Below, piece by piece: positions 1 through 9,223 of a stretch of 64,000 bases of DNA. The notes beneath the pieces were generated by a model. It was not told where the DNA came from. It saw only the letters and a program-made list of their open reading frames with translations, and made no database searches. A program made the translations under genes and the position numbers. Every line of letters begins with the position of its first letter. The stretch's first letter is position 1. The stretch spans positions 1-64,000 of the forward strand of contig NZ_FOVE01000007.1 in NCBI RefSeq assembly GCF_900115065.1, written 5' to 3'. Source of the DNA: Formivibrio citricus. GTDB lineage: Bacteria > Pseudomonadota > Gammaproteobacteria > Burkholderiales > Chitinibacteraceae.

Positions 1-634
1 TGCCGCCGGCGGCGTGCAGCAGGGTGCGGGCCATGTACATGTCGGCGCCGCTCTTGGGGAAGGAGACGGCCATGTAGTCGGCGCCGAGCTTTGCGCCGGT
101 CTTGATGTCGTCCATGTCCTTGGCGGTGAGCGCCGGGGCGGTGAGGCCGCCGCCCTGGCGGTTGATGCCCTTGTTGTTGGAGAGCACACCGCCAAGCAAG
201 ACGGTGGTGAAGACTTCGTGGCCGCGCACGTCGTTGACTTCGAGCTTGATCATGCCGTCGTTGAGCAACAGGATGGCGCCCGGTTCGACGTCGTTGGGCA
301 GCTCCTTGTAATCGAGGCCGACGCGCTCCTGGTTGCCCAGTTCGCACTTCGCATCGAGGATGAACTTGTCGCCCTTGTTGAGCGTGATCTTGCCATGCTC
401 GAACTTGCCGACGCGGATTTTCGGGCCTTGCAGGTCGACCAGCACGGCGACGGGGCGGCCCAGGTTGCGGGCAATCTCGCGGACCAGGTTGGCGCGGGCA
501 ATGTGGTCTTCGGCAGTGCCGTGCGAGAAGTTGAGGCGGACGACGTTCACACCCGCATTGAGCAGTTGCTCGATCGTGACGGGATCACTGGACGACGGGC
601 CCAAGGTGGCGACAATTTTGGTGCTGCGGATCAT
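1..634 (-). CDS. pyk: Pyruvate kinase, N-terminal part (cut by window edge)
   Basis: Pyruvate kinase converts phosphoenolpyruvate and ADP to pyruvate and ATP in the last step of glycolysis. The reverse strand reads MIRSTKIVATLGPSS, then NAGVNVVRLNFSHG and VDLQGPKIR, the classic start of the TIM-barrel catalytic domain; further on come KDMDDIKTG and DYMAVSFPKS. The conserved Arg, Asn, Ser and His of the RLNFSHG segment are all present. About 211 codons are visible and the C-terminal half lies before base 1. The ATG at 634 has a good Shine-Dalgarno AGGAG about 8 bases upstream. It is divergent from cysG. Confidence 0.95.
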   Translation of the reverse strand, partial: MIRSTKIVATLGPSSSDPVTIEQLLNAGVNVVRLNFSHGTAEDHIARANLVREIARNLGRPVAVLVDLQGPKIRVGKFEHGKITLNKGDKFILDAKCELGNQERVGLDYKELPNDVEPGAILLLNDGMIKLEVNDVRGHEVFTTVLLGGVLSNNKGINRQGGGLTAPALTAKDMDDIKTGAKLGADYMAVSFPKSGADMYMARTLLHAAGG

Positions 635-805
635 GAGGAACACTCCTGCTCTTTGTTGGCACGCATGCCATTGCGTACGATCCGGCATTGTAAAACGATG
701 CCATGCATGACGACAGATATACATTTACTTAGCTCGATAAAATACAAGCACCCTCATTTATCCGCCGTAAAATACACAAAACACTTCACACGAACAGGCA
801 ACCGC

Positions 806-2209
806 GTGGATTACTTTCCCCTCTTTCTCGACCTCAAAGACCAACCCTGCCTGATCGTGGGCGGAGGCGAAGTGGCGGCGCGCAAGGCAAGGCTGCTGCT
901 GGACAACGGGGCACACCTCACCGTAGTCGCTCCGGAGCTTTGCAACGAATTTTCTTGCTTGCCCGCCGGCAACAAATTGCTTCACTTGCAACGCAGCTAT
1001 GCCGCTGGCGATGAAACCGGCATGCGCCTTGCCATCGCTGCCACCAACGATGCAACGGTCAATGCACTGGTTCACGAACGCTGCGAAGCCCGCGGCATTC
1101 TGGTCAATGTCGTCGACCATCCGGAGAAATGCCGCTTCATCCTCCCCGCCGTCGTGGACCGCTCGCCGCTGGTCATCGCCGTTTCCAGCGGCGGACACGC
1201 GCCAGTGCTGGCCCGCCTCCTGCGCGCCAGGATCGAAGCCTGGCTGCCGCACGGCTACGGCGTACTGGCCCGACTGGCCGGCGCGTTGCGCGACCGGGTC
1301 AAAACCCGCTTTGCCTCAGACATCCGCGCCCGGCGCCGGTTCTGGGAAACGGCACTGGAAGGCCCCGCTGCGGAAAAAGCACTGACCGGCGACGAGACAG
1401 GCGCACGCGCAGCGCTGGAAGCCGCACTTGACGATGCATCGCAAGAAAGCCTGCAACAGGGCGCTGTCTACCTGGTTGGCGCGGGCCCGGGCAACCCCGA
1501 CCTGCTGACCTTTCGCGCCCTGCGCCTGATGCAGAAGGCCGATGTCGTGCTTTATGACAACCTGGTTTCACCAGCGATCCTGGATCTGGTGCGCCGCGAA
1601 GCCGAGCGGCTGTACGTCGGCAAGAAAGCCAGCAATCACGCATTACCGCAAGAGGAAATCAATCATCTGCTCGTGCGGCTCGCCCGCGAAGGGAAGACCG
1701 TGCTGCGACTCAAGGGCGGCGACCCCTTCATCTTCGGTCGCGGCGGCGAGGAAATCGACGAACTGGCCGCAAACGGCATTCCCTTTGAGGTCGTACCCGG
1801 CATCACGTCGGCTGCCGGCGCTTCGTGCTACGCCGGCATTCCGCTGACCCACCGCGACTACGCGCAATCGGTGACCTTTGTGACCGGACATCGCCAGAAG
1901 GGCGAAACCGAACTCGACTGGGCACGACTGACCAGCCCGACGGAAACACTAGTGGTCTACATGGGCGTAACCGAAGCGCCGCGCATCTGCGCCCGCCTGA
2001 TCGAGCACGGACGAAACCCCGATACGCCGGTCGCCATCATCGAAAAGGCCACGACGCCCGAACAGCGCACCTTGACCGGCACGCTATCCACCCTCCCTGA
2101 CCTGATGAAACGGCACGCTGTCAGGCCGCCAGCGCTCATCATCGTTGGCGACGTTGTCAGGCTGCGCGAAAAACTGGACTGGCAAGCACACGCAAAAATT
2201 GATTATTGA
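806..2209 (+). CDS. cysG: Siroheme synthase CysG (dehydrogenase/ferrochelatase + uroporphyrinogen-III methyltransferase)
   Basis: This trifunctional enzyme makes siroheme, the cofactor of assimilatory sulfite and nitrite reductases, from uroporphyrinogen III. The N-terminal NAD-binding dehydrogenase/ferrochelatase part shows [15 protein letters not shown] near residues 15-30. The C-terminal SAM-dependent methyltransferase starts at [15 protein letters not shown] and has [16 protein letters not shown] and [11 protein letters not shown]. The length, about 467 aa, is normal for the fused enzyme. The start is set at the GTG giving the family N-terminus (M/V)DYFPLFLDL. The frame stays open far upstream, but that part is antisense to pyruvate kinase and is not coding. 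No clear terminator follows; the next gene has its own promoter. Confidence 0.93.
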   Translation: MDYFPLFLDLKDQPCLIVGGGEVAARKARLLLDNGAHLTVVAPELCNEFSCLPAGNKLLHLQRSYAAGDETGMRLAIAATNDATVNALVHERCEARGILVNVVDHPEKCRFILPAVVDRSPLVIAVSSGGHAPVLARLLRARIEAWLPHGYGVLARLAGALRDRVKTRFASDIRARRRFWETALEGPAAEKALTGDETGARAALEAALDDASQESLQQGAVYLVGAGPGNPDLLTFRALRLMQKADVVLYDNLVSPAILDLVRREAERLYVGKKASNHALPQEEINHLLVRLAREGKTVLRLKGGDPFIFGRGGEEIDELAANGIPFEVVPGITSAAGASCYAGIPLTHRDYAQSVTFVTGHRQKGETELDWARLTSPTETLVVYMGVTEAPRICARLIEHGRNPDTPVAIIEKATTPEQRTLTGTLSTLPDLMKRHAVRPPALIIVGDVVRLREKLDWQAHAKIDY

Positions 2210-2267
2210 TTTTTATAATCAACAAGATATTTTAATTTATGAAAGTTGTTTCACGTAAGCAATGCGC

Positions 2268-2312
2268 TTGACAGCAGAACATTCGTTCACTACCCTAGGC
2301 GAACGAATGTTC
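2268..2312 (+). promoter_or_regulatory. lexA-like promoter with two GAAC-N4-GTTC operators
   Basis: A perfect -35 TTGACA (2268-2273) is followed 17 bp later by a -10-like TACCCT (2291-2296). GAACATTCGTTC (2277-2288) lies in the spacer and GAACGAATGTTC (2301-2312) lies just after the -10. The two 12-mers are exact reverse complements, 24 bp apart start to start, and each is itself a GAAC-N4-GTTC dyad. This is the SOS-box form known from Gram-positive LexA/DinR, not the CTGT-N8-ACAG box usual in beta- and gammaproteobacteria. The placement predicts tight autorepression by the protein encoded downstream. Confidence 0.75.
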
Positions 2313-2327
2313 CAAACGGGGATCGTC

Positions 2328-2915
2328 ATGGCCCACCAGAATCGCGACCAAGAATACCTGGGCAAATTGCAGGATTATTTCAGCCAGTACCGCAACCTGC
2401 CTTCCTATGCCGTCATCGGCAACCTTCTGGGCATGGCGTCGAAATCCGCCGTATCCGCACTGGTCAAGCGCCTGACCCTGGCTGGTTACATTGAAATGAC
2501 TCCAGACAAACGGCTCGCTCCTACCAAACGTTTCTTTGAGCGTGAACTGGCCGATTTTCCCGTTCCCGCCGGTCTGCCCGCAGCCGCCAACGATGCCATG
2601 AGCGAATCGCTCACCATCGACGAATACCTGATCCCGCGCCCATCCTCGACCGTCCTCGTCAAGGTCAAGGGCGATTCCATGATCGAAGCCGGCATCCATG
2701 ACGGCGACATCGCCATCGTCGAAAAACGCCACGCGGCCAGCCTGGGCGACAAGGTCATCGCCATTGTCGATGGCGAATACACGCTCAAAACCCTGGCCAA
2801 GGATAAACAAGGCTTTTTGCTGCAACCGGAAAACGCCGACTACGCGCCCATCCGCCCTCAGGAAGGGCTGGAAATCTACGGGGTCATGGTCGGGTTGATC
2901 CGCAAATACCGGTAA
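2328..2915 (+). CDS. LexA-family self-cleaving repressor (peptidase S24)
   Basis: A 195-aa LexA/UmuD-type repressor. Residues 8-70 form a winged-helix DNA-binding part (LPSYAVIGNLLGMASKSAVS). An Ala-Gly cleavage site is at about 81-82 (PVPAGLPA). The S24 catalytic dyad is Ser117 in VKGDSM and Lys154 in GEYTLKTL. In such proteins RecA filaments trigger autocleavage and loss of DNA binding. The N-terminus is not that of E. coli LexA, so this may be a second or divergent LexA. The ATG at 2328 was chosen because it has GGGGA 7 bases upstream and lies after the promoter; the in-frame starts at 2262 and 2307 precede or lie inside the operators. queF follows 15 bases later. Confidence 0.85.
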   Translation: MAHQNRDQEYLGKLQDYFSQYRNLPSYAVIGNLLGMASKSAVSALVKRLTLAGYIEMTPDKRLAPTKRFFERELADFPVPAGLPAAANDAMSESLTIDEYLIPRPSSTVLVKVKGDSMIEAGIHDGDIAIVEKRHAASLGDKVIAIVDGEYTLKTLAKDKQGFLLQPENADYAPIRPQEGLEIYGVMVGLIRKYR

Positions 2916-2930
2916 CAGGAATACCCAGAC

Positions 2931-3758
2931 ATGAGCGAAGCGCATCTCTCCCCGCTCGGCAAGGCCGTAGCGTACCAGGCCGAATACGATCCCGGCCTGC
3001 TGTTCCCGATTCCGCGCATCGGTAAACGAGAGGAAATCGGCGTTCCGGCTGCCCTGCCCTTCATGGGCGTGGACATCTGGAATGCCTACGAACTGTCCTG
3101 GCTCAACCCGCGCGGCAAACCGCAGGTGGCGCTGGCCAGCTTCATGTTCCCGGCGGACAGTCCCAACATCGTCGAATCCAAATCGTTCAAGCTCTACCTC
3201 AACTCGTTCAACCAGACGCGGCTGGAAAACGAAACCGAACTCAAGAACCGCCTGACACGAGACCTCTCGACCGCTGCTGGCAGCCCTGTCCATGTCGAGA
3301 TCACCGGGGTCGAGCGCTTCGGCAGCCAGCGTTTTGCGGAGCTGGGCGGCTACTGCATCGACAATCTCGACATCGAGGTCGACACCTATTCACTGGTGCC
3401 GGAACTGTTGCGTTGCGATGCCGATCCGGCGCCCATCGAAGAAACGCTGGCTTCCAACCTGCTCAAGTCCAACTGCCTCGTCACCGGCCAGCCCGACTGG
3501 GCCAGCGTGCAGATCCGCTATTTCGGCCGCGCCATTAACCGCGAATCGCTGCTGCGCTACCTGATCTCGTTCCGCGAGCACAACGAATTTCACGAACAAT
3601 GCGTGGAGCGCATTTTCATGGACATCCTGCGCACCTGCCAGCCCATGAAGCTTGCGGTCTACGCCCGCTACACCCGGCGCGGCGGGCTCGACATCAACCC
3701 CTGGCGCAGCAACTTCAGCACCTCGCTGCCCGCCAATTTGCGCACCGCCCGGCAATGA
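2931..3758 (+). CDS. queF: NADPH-dependent 7-cyano-7-deazaguanine reductase QueF
   Basis: QueF reduces preQ0 to preQ1 in queuosine biosynthesis, the tRNA wobble modification of GUN anticodons. At 275 aa this is the long, two-tunnel-fold E. coli type. Family signatures are [13 protein letters not shown], the catalytic Cys in [26 protein letters not shown] and the C-terminal [11 protein letters not shown]. The gene follows the lexA-like gene by 15 bases and overlaps msrA by 4 bases (ATGA), so the three are probably co-transcribed. Confidence 0.96.
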   Translation: MSEAHLSPLGKAVAYQAEYDPGLLFPIPRIGKREEIGVPAALPFMGVDIWNAYELSWLNPRGKPQVALASFMFPADSPNIVESKSFKLYLNSFNQTRLENETELKNRLTRDLSTAAGSPVHVEITGVERFGSQRFAELGGYCIDNLDIEVDTYSLVPELLRCDADPAPIEETLASNLLKSNCLVTGQPDWASVQIRYFGRAINRESLLRYLISFREHNEFHEQCVERIFMDILRTCQPMKLAVYARYTRRGGLDINPWRSNFSTSLPANLRTARQ

Positions 3759-4282
3759 GCGAACTTGCTACGCTCGCCGGCGGCTGTTTCTGGTGTCTGG
3801 AGGCCGCATTCCAGCGATTGAGCGGCGTGGAATCGGTCCAGTCCGGTTATACAGGCGGTCATATCGATGCGCCCTCCTATCGCCAAGTCTGTACCGGGGA
3901 TACGGGGCATGCCGAGGCGGTGCAGATCCGCTTTGATCCGGACGTCATCAGCTACGGCCAACTGCTCGACGTGTTTTTCGCCATTCACGACCCGACCACG
4001 CTTAACCGCCAAGGCCATGACATCGGCTCGCAATACCGCTCGGCGATTTTTTTTCACAATCAGAAGCAGGAAACCATCGCACACCGGAAAATCGAAGAAA
4101 TCGCCCGTCTCTGGCCCGATCCGGTCGTAACGGAGGTCGTTCCAGCGACGACCTTCTGGCCCGCCGAGGATTACCACAGCGACTATTTCCGCCAGAACCA
4201 GCAGCAGCCCTACTGCGAACTGGTCATCGCACCGAAGATTGCCAAGCTCTTGAAGGACTTTACCGATCTTGTCCATCGTTAA
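3755..4282 (+). CDS. msrA: Peptide-methionine (S)-S-oxide reductase MsrA
   Basis: MsrA reduces the S epimer of methionine sulfoxide in oxidised proteins. The 175-aa protein has the catalytic motif GGCFWC at residues 9-14 with nucleophile Cys11, followed by [32 protein letters not shown] and GSQYRSAIF, all typical. It is translationally coupled to queF by an ATGA overlap. The TAA stop is completed by the first two bases of the palindromic element at 4281-4425. Confidence 0.96.
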   Translation: MSELATLAGGCFWCLEAAFQRLSGVESVQSGYTGGHIDAPSYRQVCTGDTGHAEAVQIRFDPDVISYGQLLDVFFAIHDPTTLNRQGHDIGSQYRSAIFFHNQKQETIAHRKIEEIARLWPDPVVTEVVPATTFWPAEDYHSDYFRQNQQQPYCELVIAPKIAKLLKDFTDLVHR

Positions 4283-4425
4283 GGAAGCGCTGAACAATTG
4301 CTGCGAAGGCGCATGGCGGCGTCGCGCGGCGCTCGAAATCCTCATGTATACCCACATACATTGCGGTTCCTGCGCTCCGGGCTCCTTGCCCTGCGCCTTC
4401 TCGCTGACTTGTTCAGCGCTTCCTT
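4281..4425. repeat. MITE-like palindromic intergenic element with 17-bp perfect terminal inverted repeats
   Basis: AAGGAAGCGCTGAACAA (4281-4297) is repeated exactly in inverted form at 4409-4425. The stems extend imperfectly inward (GCGAAGGCGCA against TGCGCCTTCTCGC), and a small hairpin TGTAT/ATACA sits at the apex, so the whole 145 bp could fold into one stem-loop. It encodes nothing. Its apex and downstream arm (CCTCAT, hairpin, CGGTTCCTGCGCT) resemble the elements at 48372 and 61329, which suggests one dispersed family. It supplies the last bases of the msrA stop codon. Confidence 0.75.
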
Positions 4426-4505
4426 GACAGAACCGGAAACCCCGCTGGTTTCGTGAAACTCCAAGCTCCGGTAAAATGCTCCACTTTCCGGACAAGGACT
4501 CGTCC

Positions 4506-6143
4506 ATGCCTTTTTCCCCTTCCCGCCGTCAGCTTTGGCTTCTTCTCGCTCTTTTTACCCTGCTCTGGTTCGGCGCACTGGGTTATCGCAAGCTGATCAC
4601 GCCGGATGAAGGACGCTACGCCACCATTGCCTGGGAAATGGTCACGTCGGGCGACTGGCTCACGCCGCGCCTCAACGGCGTCAAGTATTTTGAGAAGCCG
4701 GCGCTGCAATACTGGGCTACGGCGCTGGGTTTCCTGTTTTTCGGGCAATCCGATTTTGTTGCCCGCCTCTGGCCCGCCCTGACCGGTTTTCTAGCGGTCA
4801 TAGGCCTTTTCTTCACTGGCCGCCGCATCTGGAACGAACAAACCGGGCTGATTGCCGCGCTGCTCCTGGCATGCAATCTCTGGTGGCTCGGCAACGGCCA
4901 TTTCCTGACGCTAGACATGGGCGTGAGCGCTCTGCTTTGCGGCGCGCTGTGCGGTTTCCTGCTGGCGCAGCACGACGGCGCGAGCGAACGAGAAAACCGC
5001 AACGGCATGCTGCTGGCTTGGGGCATGATGGCGCTGGCCGTCCTGCAGAAAGGCTTGATCGGCCTGTTAATTCCCGGATCGGTTCTGGTTCTCTATACCG
5101 TTGTCCAGCGCGACTGGCGCCTGTGGACTCGTCTGCATCTCGGCAAGGGCTTGTTGCTGTTCTTCGCCATCACCGCGCCCTGGTTCGTACTGGTTTCGCG
5201 CGCCAACCCCGAATTCGCCTGGTTCTTCTTCATTCATGAGCATTTCCTGCGCTTTGCGACCAAGGTGCATCGCCGGGCCGGAGCCTGGTGGTATTTCTTC
5301 CCGATCCTGATCGCGGGACTGATGCCGTGGACTTCGCTGCTTCCGCAGGCGCTGTACCAGGGCTGGAAAAAAGAGGCTTCCCGGTTCCAGGTCAATCGTT
5401 TCCTATTGATCTGGGCGGTGTTCATCTTTGCCTTCTTTTCGAAATCCAGTTCCAAACTGCCTTCCTACATCCTGCCGATGTTCCCGGCGCTGGCGCTGCT
5501 GACAGCGCAGATCATCGGCAAGATGGAACTGCGCAAGCTGCGCTGGCACCTGATTCCCGGTTTCGTATTGGCCTTCGGCCTGCTGATTGCTGCCCCCATC
5601 GTTTTCCGCATGGAACAAGGCGGCGGACGCGAAGCTTTGCATCAAACCCTGGCTTATTGGCTGGGAGGTGCAGGCATCATGGCATTGCTGCTGATGGTCG
5701 CGGCGTGGATCATGCAGCGTAAAGGCCACTGGCTTGCCGCCCTGACCCTGACCGGGCTCACGGCGCTCGCCGCTGGCCAACTGGCAGCGCTGGGGCACAA
5801 TGCCTTTGCACTCACCAATTCAAGCTGGTATCTGGTACAGGCGCTCAAGCCGCAAATCGGGCCGAACACCAAGCTGTATGTGTTCCGCGACTACGACCAG
5901 ACGCTGCCGTTCTATCTGAAGCGCCATCTGCAATTCGTCGAATACCGCGACGAATTCGAATTCGGCCAGAAACAGGAACCGGCCAAGTTCATGGACATAC
6001 TCTCCTTCGTTCACCAGTGGCAAAGCGACAGCGATGCCGTGCTGATTACCGCCAAGTGGACCAAAGAAGAAATCGTCCGCCTGAAACTGCCGGTTCGCGT
6101 CATCTACGAAGACCCGGACCGCACCGTTTACGCCAGAAAATAA
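4506..6143 (+). CDS. arnT: ArnT-like membrane glycosyltransferase (4-amino-4-deoxy-L-arabinose lipid A transferase)
   Basis: An integral membrane GT-C glycosyltransferase of about 545 aa that would move L-Ara4N (or a related sugar) from undecaprenyl phosphate to lipid A on the periplasmic side. The N-terminal helix is followed by the periplasmic loop motif ITPDEGRYATIAWEM with the family's acidic Asp-Glu pair, then PRLNGVKYFEKPALQYW and about a dozen hydrophobic segments. The position at the head of an arnB-arnC-arnA-type cluster supports the specific assignment. The ATG at 4506 has AAGGA upstream; an in-frame ATG at 4476 is less well placed. It heads a five-gene operon. Confidence 0.85.
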   Translation: MPFSPSRRQLWLLLALFTLLWFGALGYRKLITPDEGRYATIAWEMVTSGDWLTPRLNGVKYFEKPALQYWATALGFLFFGQSDFVARLWPALTGFLAVIGLFFTGRRIWNEQTGLIAALLLACNLWWLGNGHFLTLDMGVSALLCGALCGFLLAQHDGASERENRNGMLLAWGMMALAVLQKGLIGLLIPGSVLVLYTVVQRDWRLWTRLHLGKGLLLFFAITAPWFVLVSRANPEFAWFFFIHEHFLRFATKVHRRAGAWWYFFPILIAGLMPWTSLLPQALYQGWKKEASRFQVNRFLLIWAVFIFAFFSKSSSKLPSYILPMFPALALLTAQIIGKMELRKLRWHLIPGFVLAFGLLIAAPIVFRMEQGGGREALHQTLAYWLGGAGIMALLLMVAAWIMQRKGHWLAALTLTGLTALAAGQLAALGHNAFALTNSSWYLVQALKPQIGPNTKLYVFRDYDQTLPFYLKRHLQFVEYRDEFEFGQKQEPAKFMDILSFVHQWQSDSDAVLITAKWTKEEIVRLKLPVRVIYEDPDRTVYARK

Positions 6144-6156
6144 CAAGAGACACAAC

Positions 6157-7284
6157 ATGAGCGATTTCCTGCCCTTTACCCGTCCGAGCATCGACGAAGC
6201 CACCATCGAATCGGTGGCCGGCGTCCTGCGCTCGGGCTGGATCACCACCGGCCCCAAGGCCAAGGAATTCGAAACCCGGCTTTCGGAATACCTCGGCGGC
6301 CGCCCGGTGCGCGCGTTCAATTCCGGCACCGGAACAATGGAAGTCGCCCTGCGCATCATCGGCCTGCGCCCCGGCGACGAGGTCATCACCACGCCGATGA
6401 CCTGGGTCGCCACCGCCAACGTGATCCTGAACGCGGGCGGCACCCCGGTACTGGTCGATATCGACCCGGTCACGCGCAACATCGATCTTGAGCAGGTCGA
6501 AGCCGCCATCACGCCGCGCACCCGCGCCATCATGCCGGTCGATCTCGCCGGCCTGCCTGTCGACCGCGACCGGCTGTACGCCATTGCCCGCAAGCACGGC
6601 CTGCGCGTGATCGAAGATGCCGCCCAGTCTCTGGGCGCCAAGTGGAACGGCCAGCGCATCGGCAGTTTCGGCGACATCTGTTCGTTCTCGTTTCATGCCA
6701 ACAAGAACCTTACGACCACCGAAGGCGGCGCGCTCGTCGTCAACAACGAGGAAGAAGCCCGGCTGGTCGAGAAATGGCGCCTGCAGGGCGTGACCCGCTT
6801 TGCCGATGGCAGCATGGATGTCGACGTTCCGGGCGGCAAATACAACATCACCGACGTCGCCGCTGCAGTCGGCCTCGGGCAACTGCCGCATCTGGACGCT
6901 TTCAACGCCCGCCGCCACGAACTCGCCCGAATGTACTTCGAGCAGATCGATCCGGCACTGGGTCTGGAGCTGCCTGTTGCCGATTTTGAGAACACCAACT
7001 GGCACATGTTCCAGCCGCTGCTGCCGCTCGCACGCATGGCCATTTCTCGCGGCGAATTCGTGGCACGCATGAAGGAAAAAGGCATAGGCATCGGCGTGCA
7101 CTACCCGGCCCTGCACCTCTTCACCCTGTACCGCGAGCGCGGCTTCCGGGAAGGGATGTTCCCGCATGCCGAGCACGTTGGCGCGTCAACGGTTACAATT
7201 CCGCTTTTCCCGGCCATGCAGGACAGCGACGTCACGCGCGTCTGCACGGCGCTCAAGGATGTGTTGCTGCCGGTACTGAAATAA
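6157..7284 (+). CDS. arnB: UDP-Ara4O aminotransferase ArnB (DegT/DnrJ family)
   Basis: A PLP enzyme that transaminates UDP-4-keto-pentose with glutamate to UDP-L-Ara4N. The 375 aa begin MSDFLPFTRPSIDEATI, typical of ArnB. FNSGTGTMEVAL, TTPMTWVATANVIL and IEDAAQSLGA mark the fold, and the PLP lysine lies in SFHANKNLTTTEGGA. IGVHYPALHLFTLYRE near the C-terminus is also characteristic. It starts 13 bases after arnT and lies 5 bases before arnC. Confidence 0.95.
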   Translation: MSDFLPFTRPSIDEATIESVAGVLRSGWITTGPKAKEFETRLSEYLGGRPVRAFNSGTGTMEVALRIIGLRPGDEVITTPMTWVATANVILNAGGTPVLVDIDPVTRNIDLEQVEAAITPRTRAIMPVDLAGLPVDRDRLYAIARKHGLRVIEDAAQSLGAKWNGQRIGSFGDICSFSFHANKNLTTTEGGALVVNNEEEARLVEKWRLQGVTRFADGSMDVDVPGGKYNITDVAAAVGLGQLPHLDAFNARRHELARMYFEQIDPALGLELPVADFENTNWHMFQPLLPLARMAISRGEFVARMKEKGIGIGVHYPALHLFTLYRERGFREGMFPHAEHVGASTVTIPLFPAMQDSDVTRVCTALKDVLLPVLK

Positions 7285-7289
7285 CCAAT

Positions 7290-8258
7290 ATGCCCAACAA
7301 GACCATACCCCACCCGCTCGTTTCCATTGTCATCCCGGTTTATAACGAAGAAGCTGGCCTGCAGGCCCTGTTCGACCGCCTCTATCCGGCCATGGATGCG
7401 CTGAACACATCCTACGAGATCATTTTCATCAACGACGGTAGCCGGGACCGTTCCGCCGCGATCCTCTCCGACCAGTACCACAAGCGCAAGGACGTGACGC
7501 GCGTCATCCTGTTCAACGGCAACTTCGGCCAGCATCGCGCCATTCTCGCCGGCTTTGCGCACAGCCGCGGCGAGCGCATCGTCACACTGGACGCCGATTT
7601 GCAGAACCCGCCCGAGGACATCGGATCGCTGCTCGCTGAAATGGACAAGGGCCACGATTACGTCGGCTCGATCCGCCGCCAGCGCAACGACAGCCTGTGG
7701 CGTCACCTCGCCAGCCGCGCGATGAACCGGCTGCGCGAAAAGCTCACCCGCATCAAGATGACCGACCAGGGCTGCATGATGCGCGCCTACAGCCGCCGCA
7801 TCATCGACACCATCAACCAGTGTCAGGAAATGCATACTTTCATTCCGGCGCTGGCCTATTCGTTCGCGCAGAATCCGACTGAAGTCGTAGTCGGCCACGA
7901 AGAGCGCCATGCCGGCGAATCCAAGTATTCGCTCTACAGCCTGATCCGCCTCAATTTCGACCTGATGACCGGCTTTTCCATCGTGCCATTGCAGATGTTC
8001 TCGATGCTGGGGATGCTGGTTTCCTTCTTTGCCGGCCTCCTGGTGGTCTACCTGATCGGGCGCCGCATCATCATCGGACCGGAAGCCGAAGGTCTCTTCA
8101 CCCTCGAAGCCATCCTGATGTTCCTCATCGGCCTGTCGCTCTTCGGCATCGGCATCCTGGGCGAATACATCGGCCGCATCTACCAGGAAGTCCGCGAACG
8201 TCCGCGCTACCTGATTTCCGCCATTCTGCAGGAGCAGGAACTGGACGAACGCCGATGA
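7290..8258 (+). CDS. arnC: Undecaprenyl-phosphate 4-deoxy-4-formamido-L-arabinose transferase ArnC
   Basis: A GT2 glycosyltransferase that loads the formylated amino sugar onto undecaprenyl phosphate at the inner face of the inner membrane. The 322 aa show VSIVIPVYNEEAGL, IFINDGSRDRS, the metal-binding DADLQNPPED and DQGCMMRAYSR, then two C-terminal transmembrane helices (about residues 230-300) ending GEYIGRIYQEVRERPRYL. It overlaps the following formyltransferase gene by 4 bases (ATGA). Confidence 0.94.
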   Translation: MPNKTIPHPLVSIVIPVYNEEAGLQALFDRLYPAMDALNTSYEIIFINDGSRDRSAAILSDQYHKRKDVTRVILFNGNFGQHRAILAGFAHSRGERIVTLDADLQNPPEDIGSLLAEMDKGHDYVGSIRRQRNDSLWRHLASRAMNRLREKLTRIKMTDQGCMMRAYSRRIIDTINQCQEMHTFIPALAYSFAQNPTEVVVGHEERHAGESKYSLYSLIRLNFDLMTGFSIVPLQMFSMLGMLVSFFAGLLVVYLIGRRIIIGPEAEGLFTLEAILMFLIGLSLFGIGILGEYIGRIYQEVRERPRYLISAILQEQELDERR

Positions 8259-9205
8259 CTACTGCCGTCGTTTTTGCCTATCACAACGTTGGCGTGCGCT
8301 GCCTGAAAGTTCTGCTGGCGCAAGGCGTGGACATCAAGCTCATTGTCACGCATGAAGACAACCCCAACGAAAACATCTGGTTTTCCTCGGTCAAGCAAGT
8401 AGCGCAGGATTACGGGATTCCGGTCATCACCCCGGACAATCCGAACACACCGGAAATCGAGGCGCAGGTGCGCGCCCTCGCTCCGGATTTCCTGTTCTCC
8501 TTCTACTACCGCAACATGCTCAAGGCCCCACTGCTGGAAGCCCCGAGCCGCGGCGCATTCAACATGCACGGTTCGCTGCTACCCAAGTACCGGGGCCGCG
8601 TACCGATCAACTGGGCCGTCATCCACGGCGAAACCGAAACCGGCGCCACCTTGCATGTAATGAACGTCAAGCCGGATAATGGCCCCCTTGTCGACCAGCA
8701 AGCCGTGCCGATCCTGCCCGACGACACGGCCCAGGAAGTTTTCGACAAGGTGCTGGTCGCGGCGGAAATCTGCCTGCTGCGCGCGCTACCGAAACTGATC
8801 AACGGCACTGCGCAATTCATACAGCAGGATTTGAGCCAGGGCGCGTATTTCGGCGGGCGCAAGGCCGAGGACGGCCGGATTGACTGGTGCCAGCCAGCCC
8901 GGCAGATCCACAATCTGGTCCGGGCCGTCACCCGCCCCTACCCTGGCGCATTCAGCGATACGCCCATGGGAAGAGTGGTCATCTGGCGAACCCGTGTACT
9001 GGCAGAAAGCGGTCACGATTCGCAGCCCTGCCGCCTGCTGGCGAAGGACGACAAATTGCTGGTCCATACAGCAGAAGGCGGCTTGCTGCAAATCCTGGAA
9101 GGCAGCATCGGCGAACACCACCTGACAGTGGAAGGCTTGAACAAATATCTGAACGGCGAGCTCATGCTGGCCTGTAATTGCTGCAAACGAATATCCCGAA
9201 ATTGA
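8255..9205 (+). CDS. arnA: UDP-L-Ara4N formyltransferase (stand-alone ArnA N-terminal half)
   Basis: A 316-aa 10-formyl-THF-dependent formyltransferase matching the N-terminal half of E. coli ArnA. Signatures are FAYHNVGVRCLKVLL, the catalytic Asn/His region FNMHGSLLPKYRGRVPINW, and HVMNVKPDNGPLVDQQ with its conserved Asp. N-formylation of UDP-L-Ara4N is thought to drive the pathway forward. In enterobacteria this activity is fused to the decarboxylase; here the decarboxylase is the next gene. It is coupled to arnC by an ATGA overlap. Confidence 0.9.
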   Translation: MTTAVVFAYHNVGVRCLKVLLAQGVDIKLIVTHEDNPNENIWFSSVKQVAQDYGIPVITPDNPNTPEIEAQVRALAPDFLFSFYYRNMLKAPLLEAPSRGAFNMHGSLLPKYRGRVPINWAVIHGETETGATLHVMNVKPDNGPLVDQQAVPILPDDTAQEVFDKVLVAAEICLLRALPKLINGTAQFIQQDLSQGAYFGGRKAEDGRIDWCQPARQIHNLVRAVTRPYPGAFSDTPMGRVVIWRTRVLAESGHDSQPCRLLAKDDKLLVHTAEGGLLQILEGSIGEHHLTVEGLNKYLNGELMLACNCCKRISRN

Positions 9206-9223
9206 TAGGAAATGGAAAAAAGC

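Noticed and set aside
14-805. Long N-terminal extension of the cysG reading frame
   Set aside because: It runs antisense to pyruvate kinase, is low-complexity Ala/Val/Gly/Asp-rich, and the CysG family N-terminus begins at the GTG at 806.
2199-2222. AT-rich dyad TTGATTAT/ATAATCAA at the cysG stop
   Set aside because: The stem is weak, with no GC pairs in the core and no U-run after it, so it was not called a terminator.
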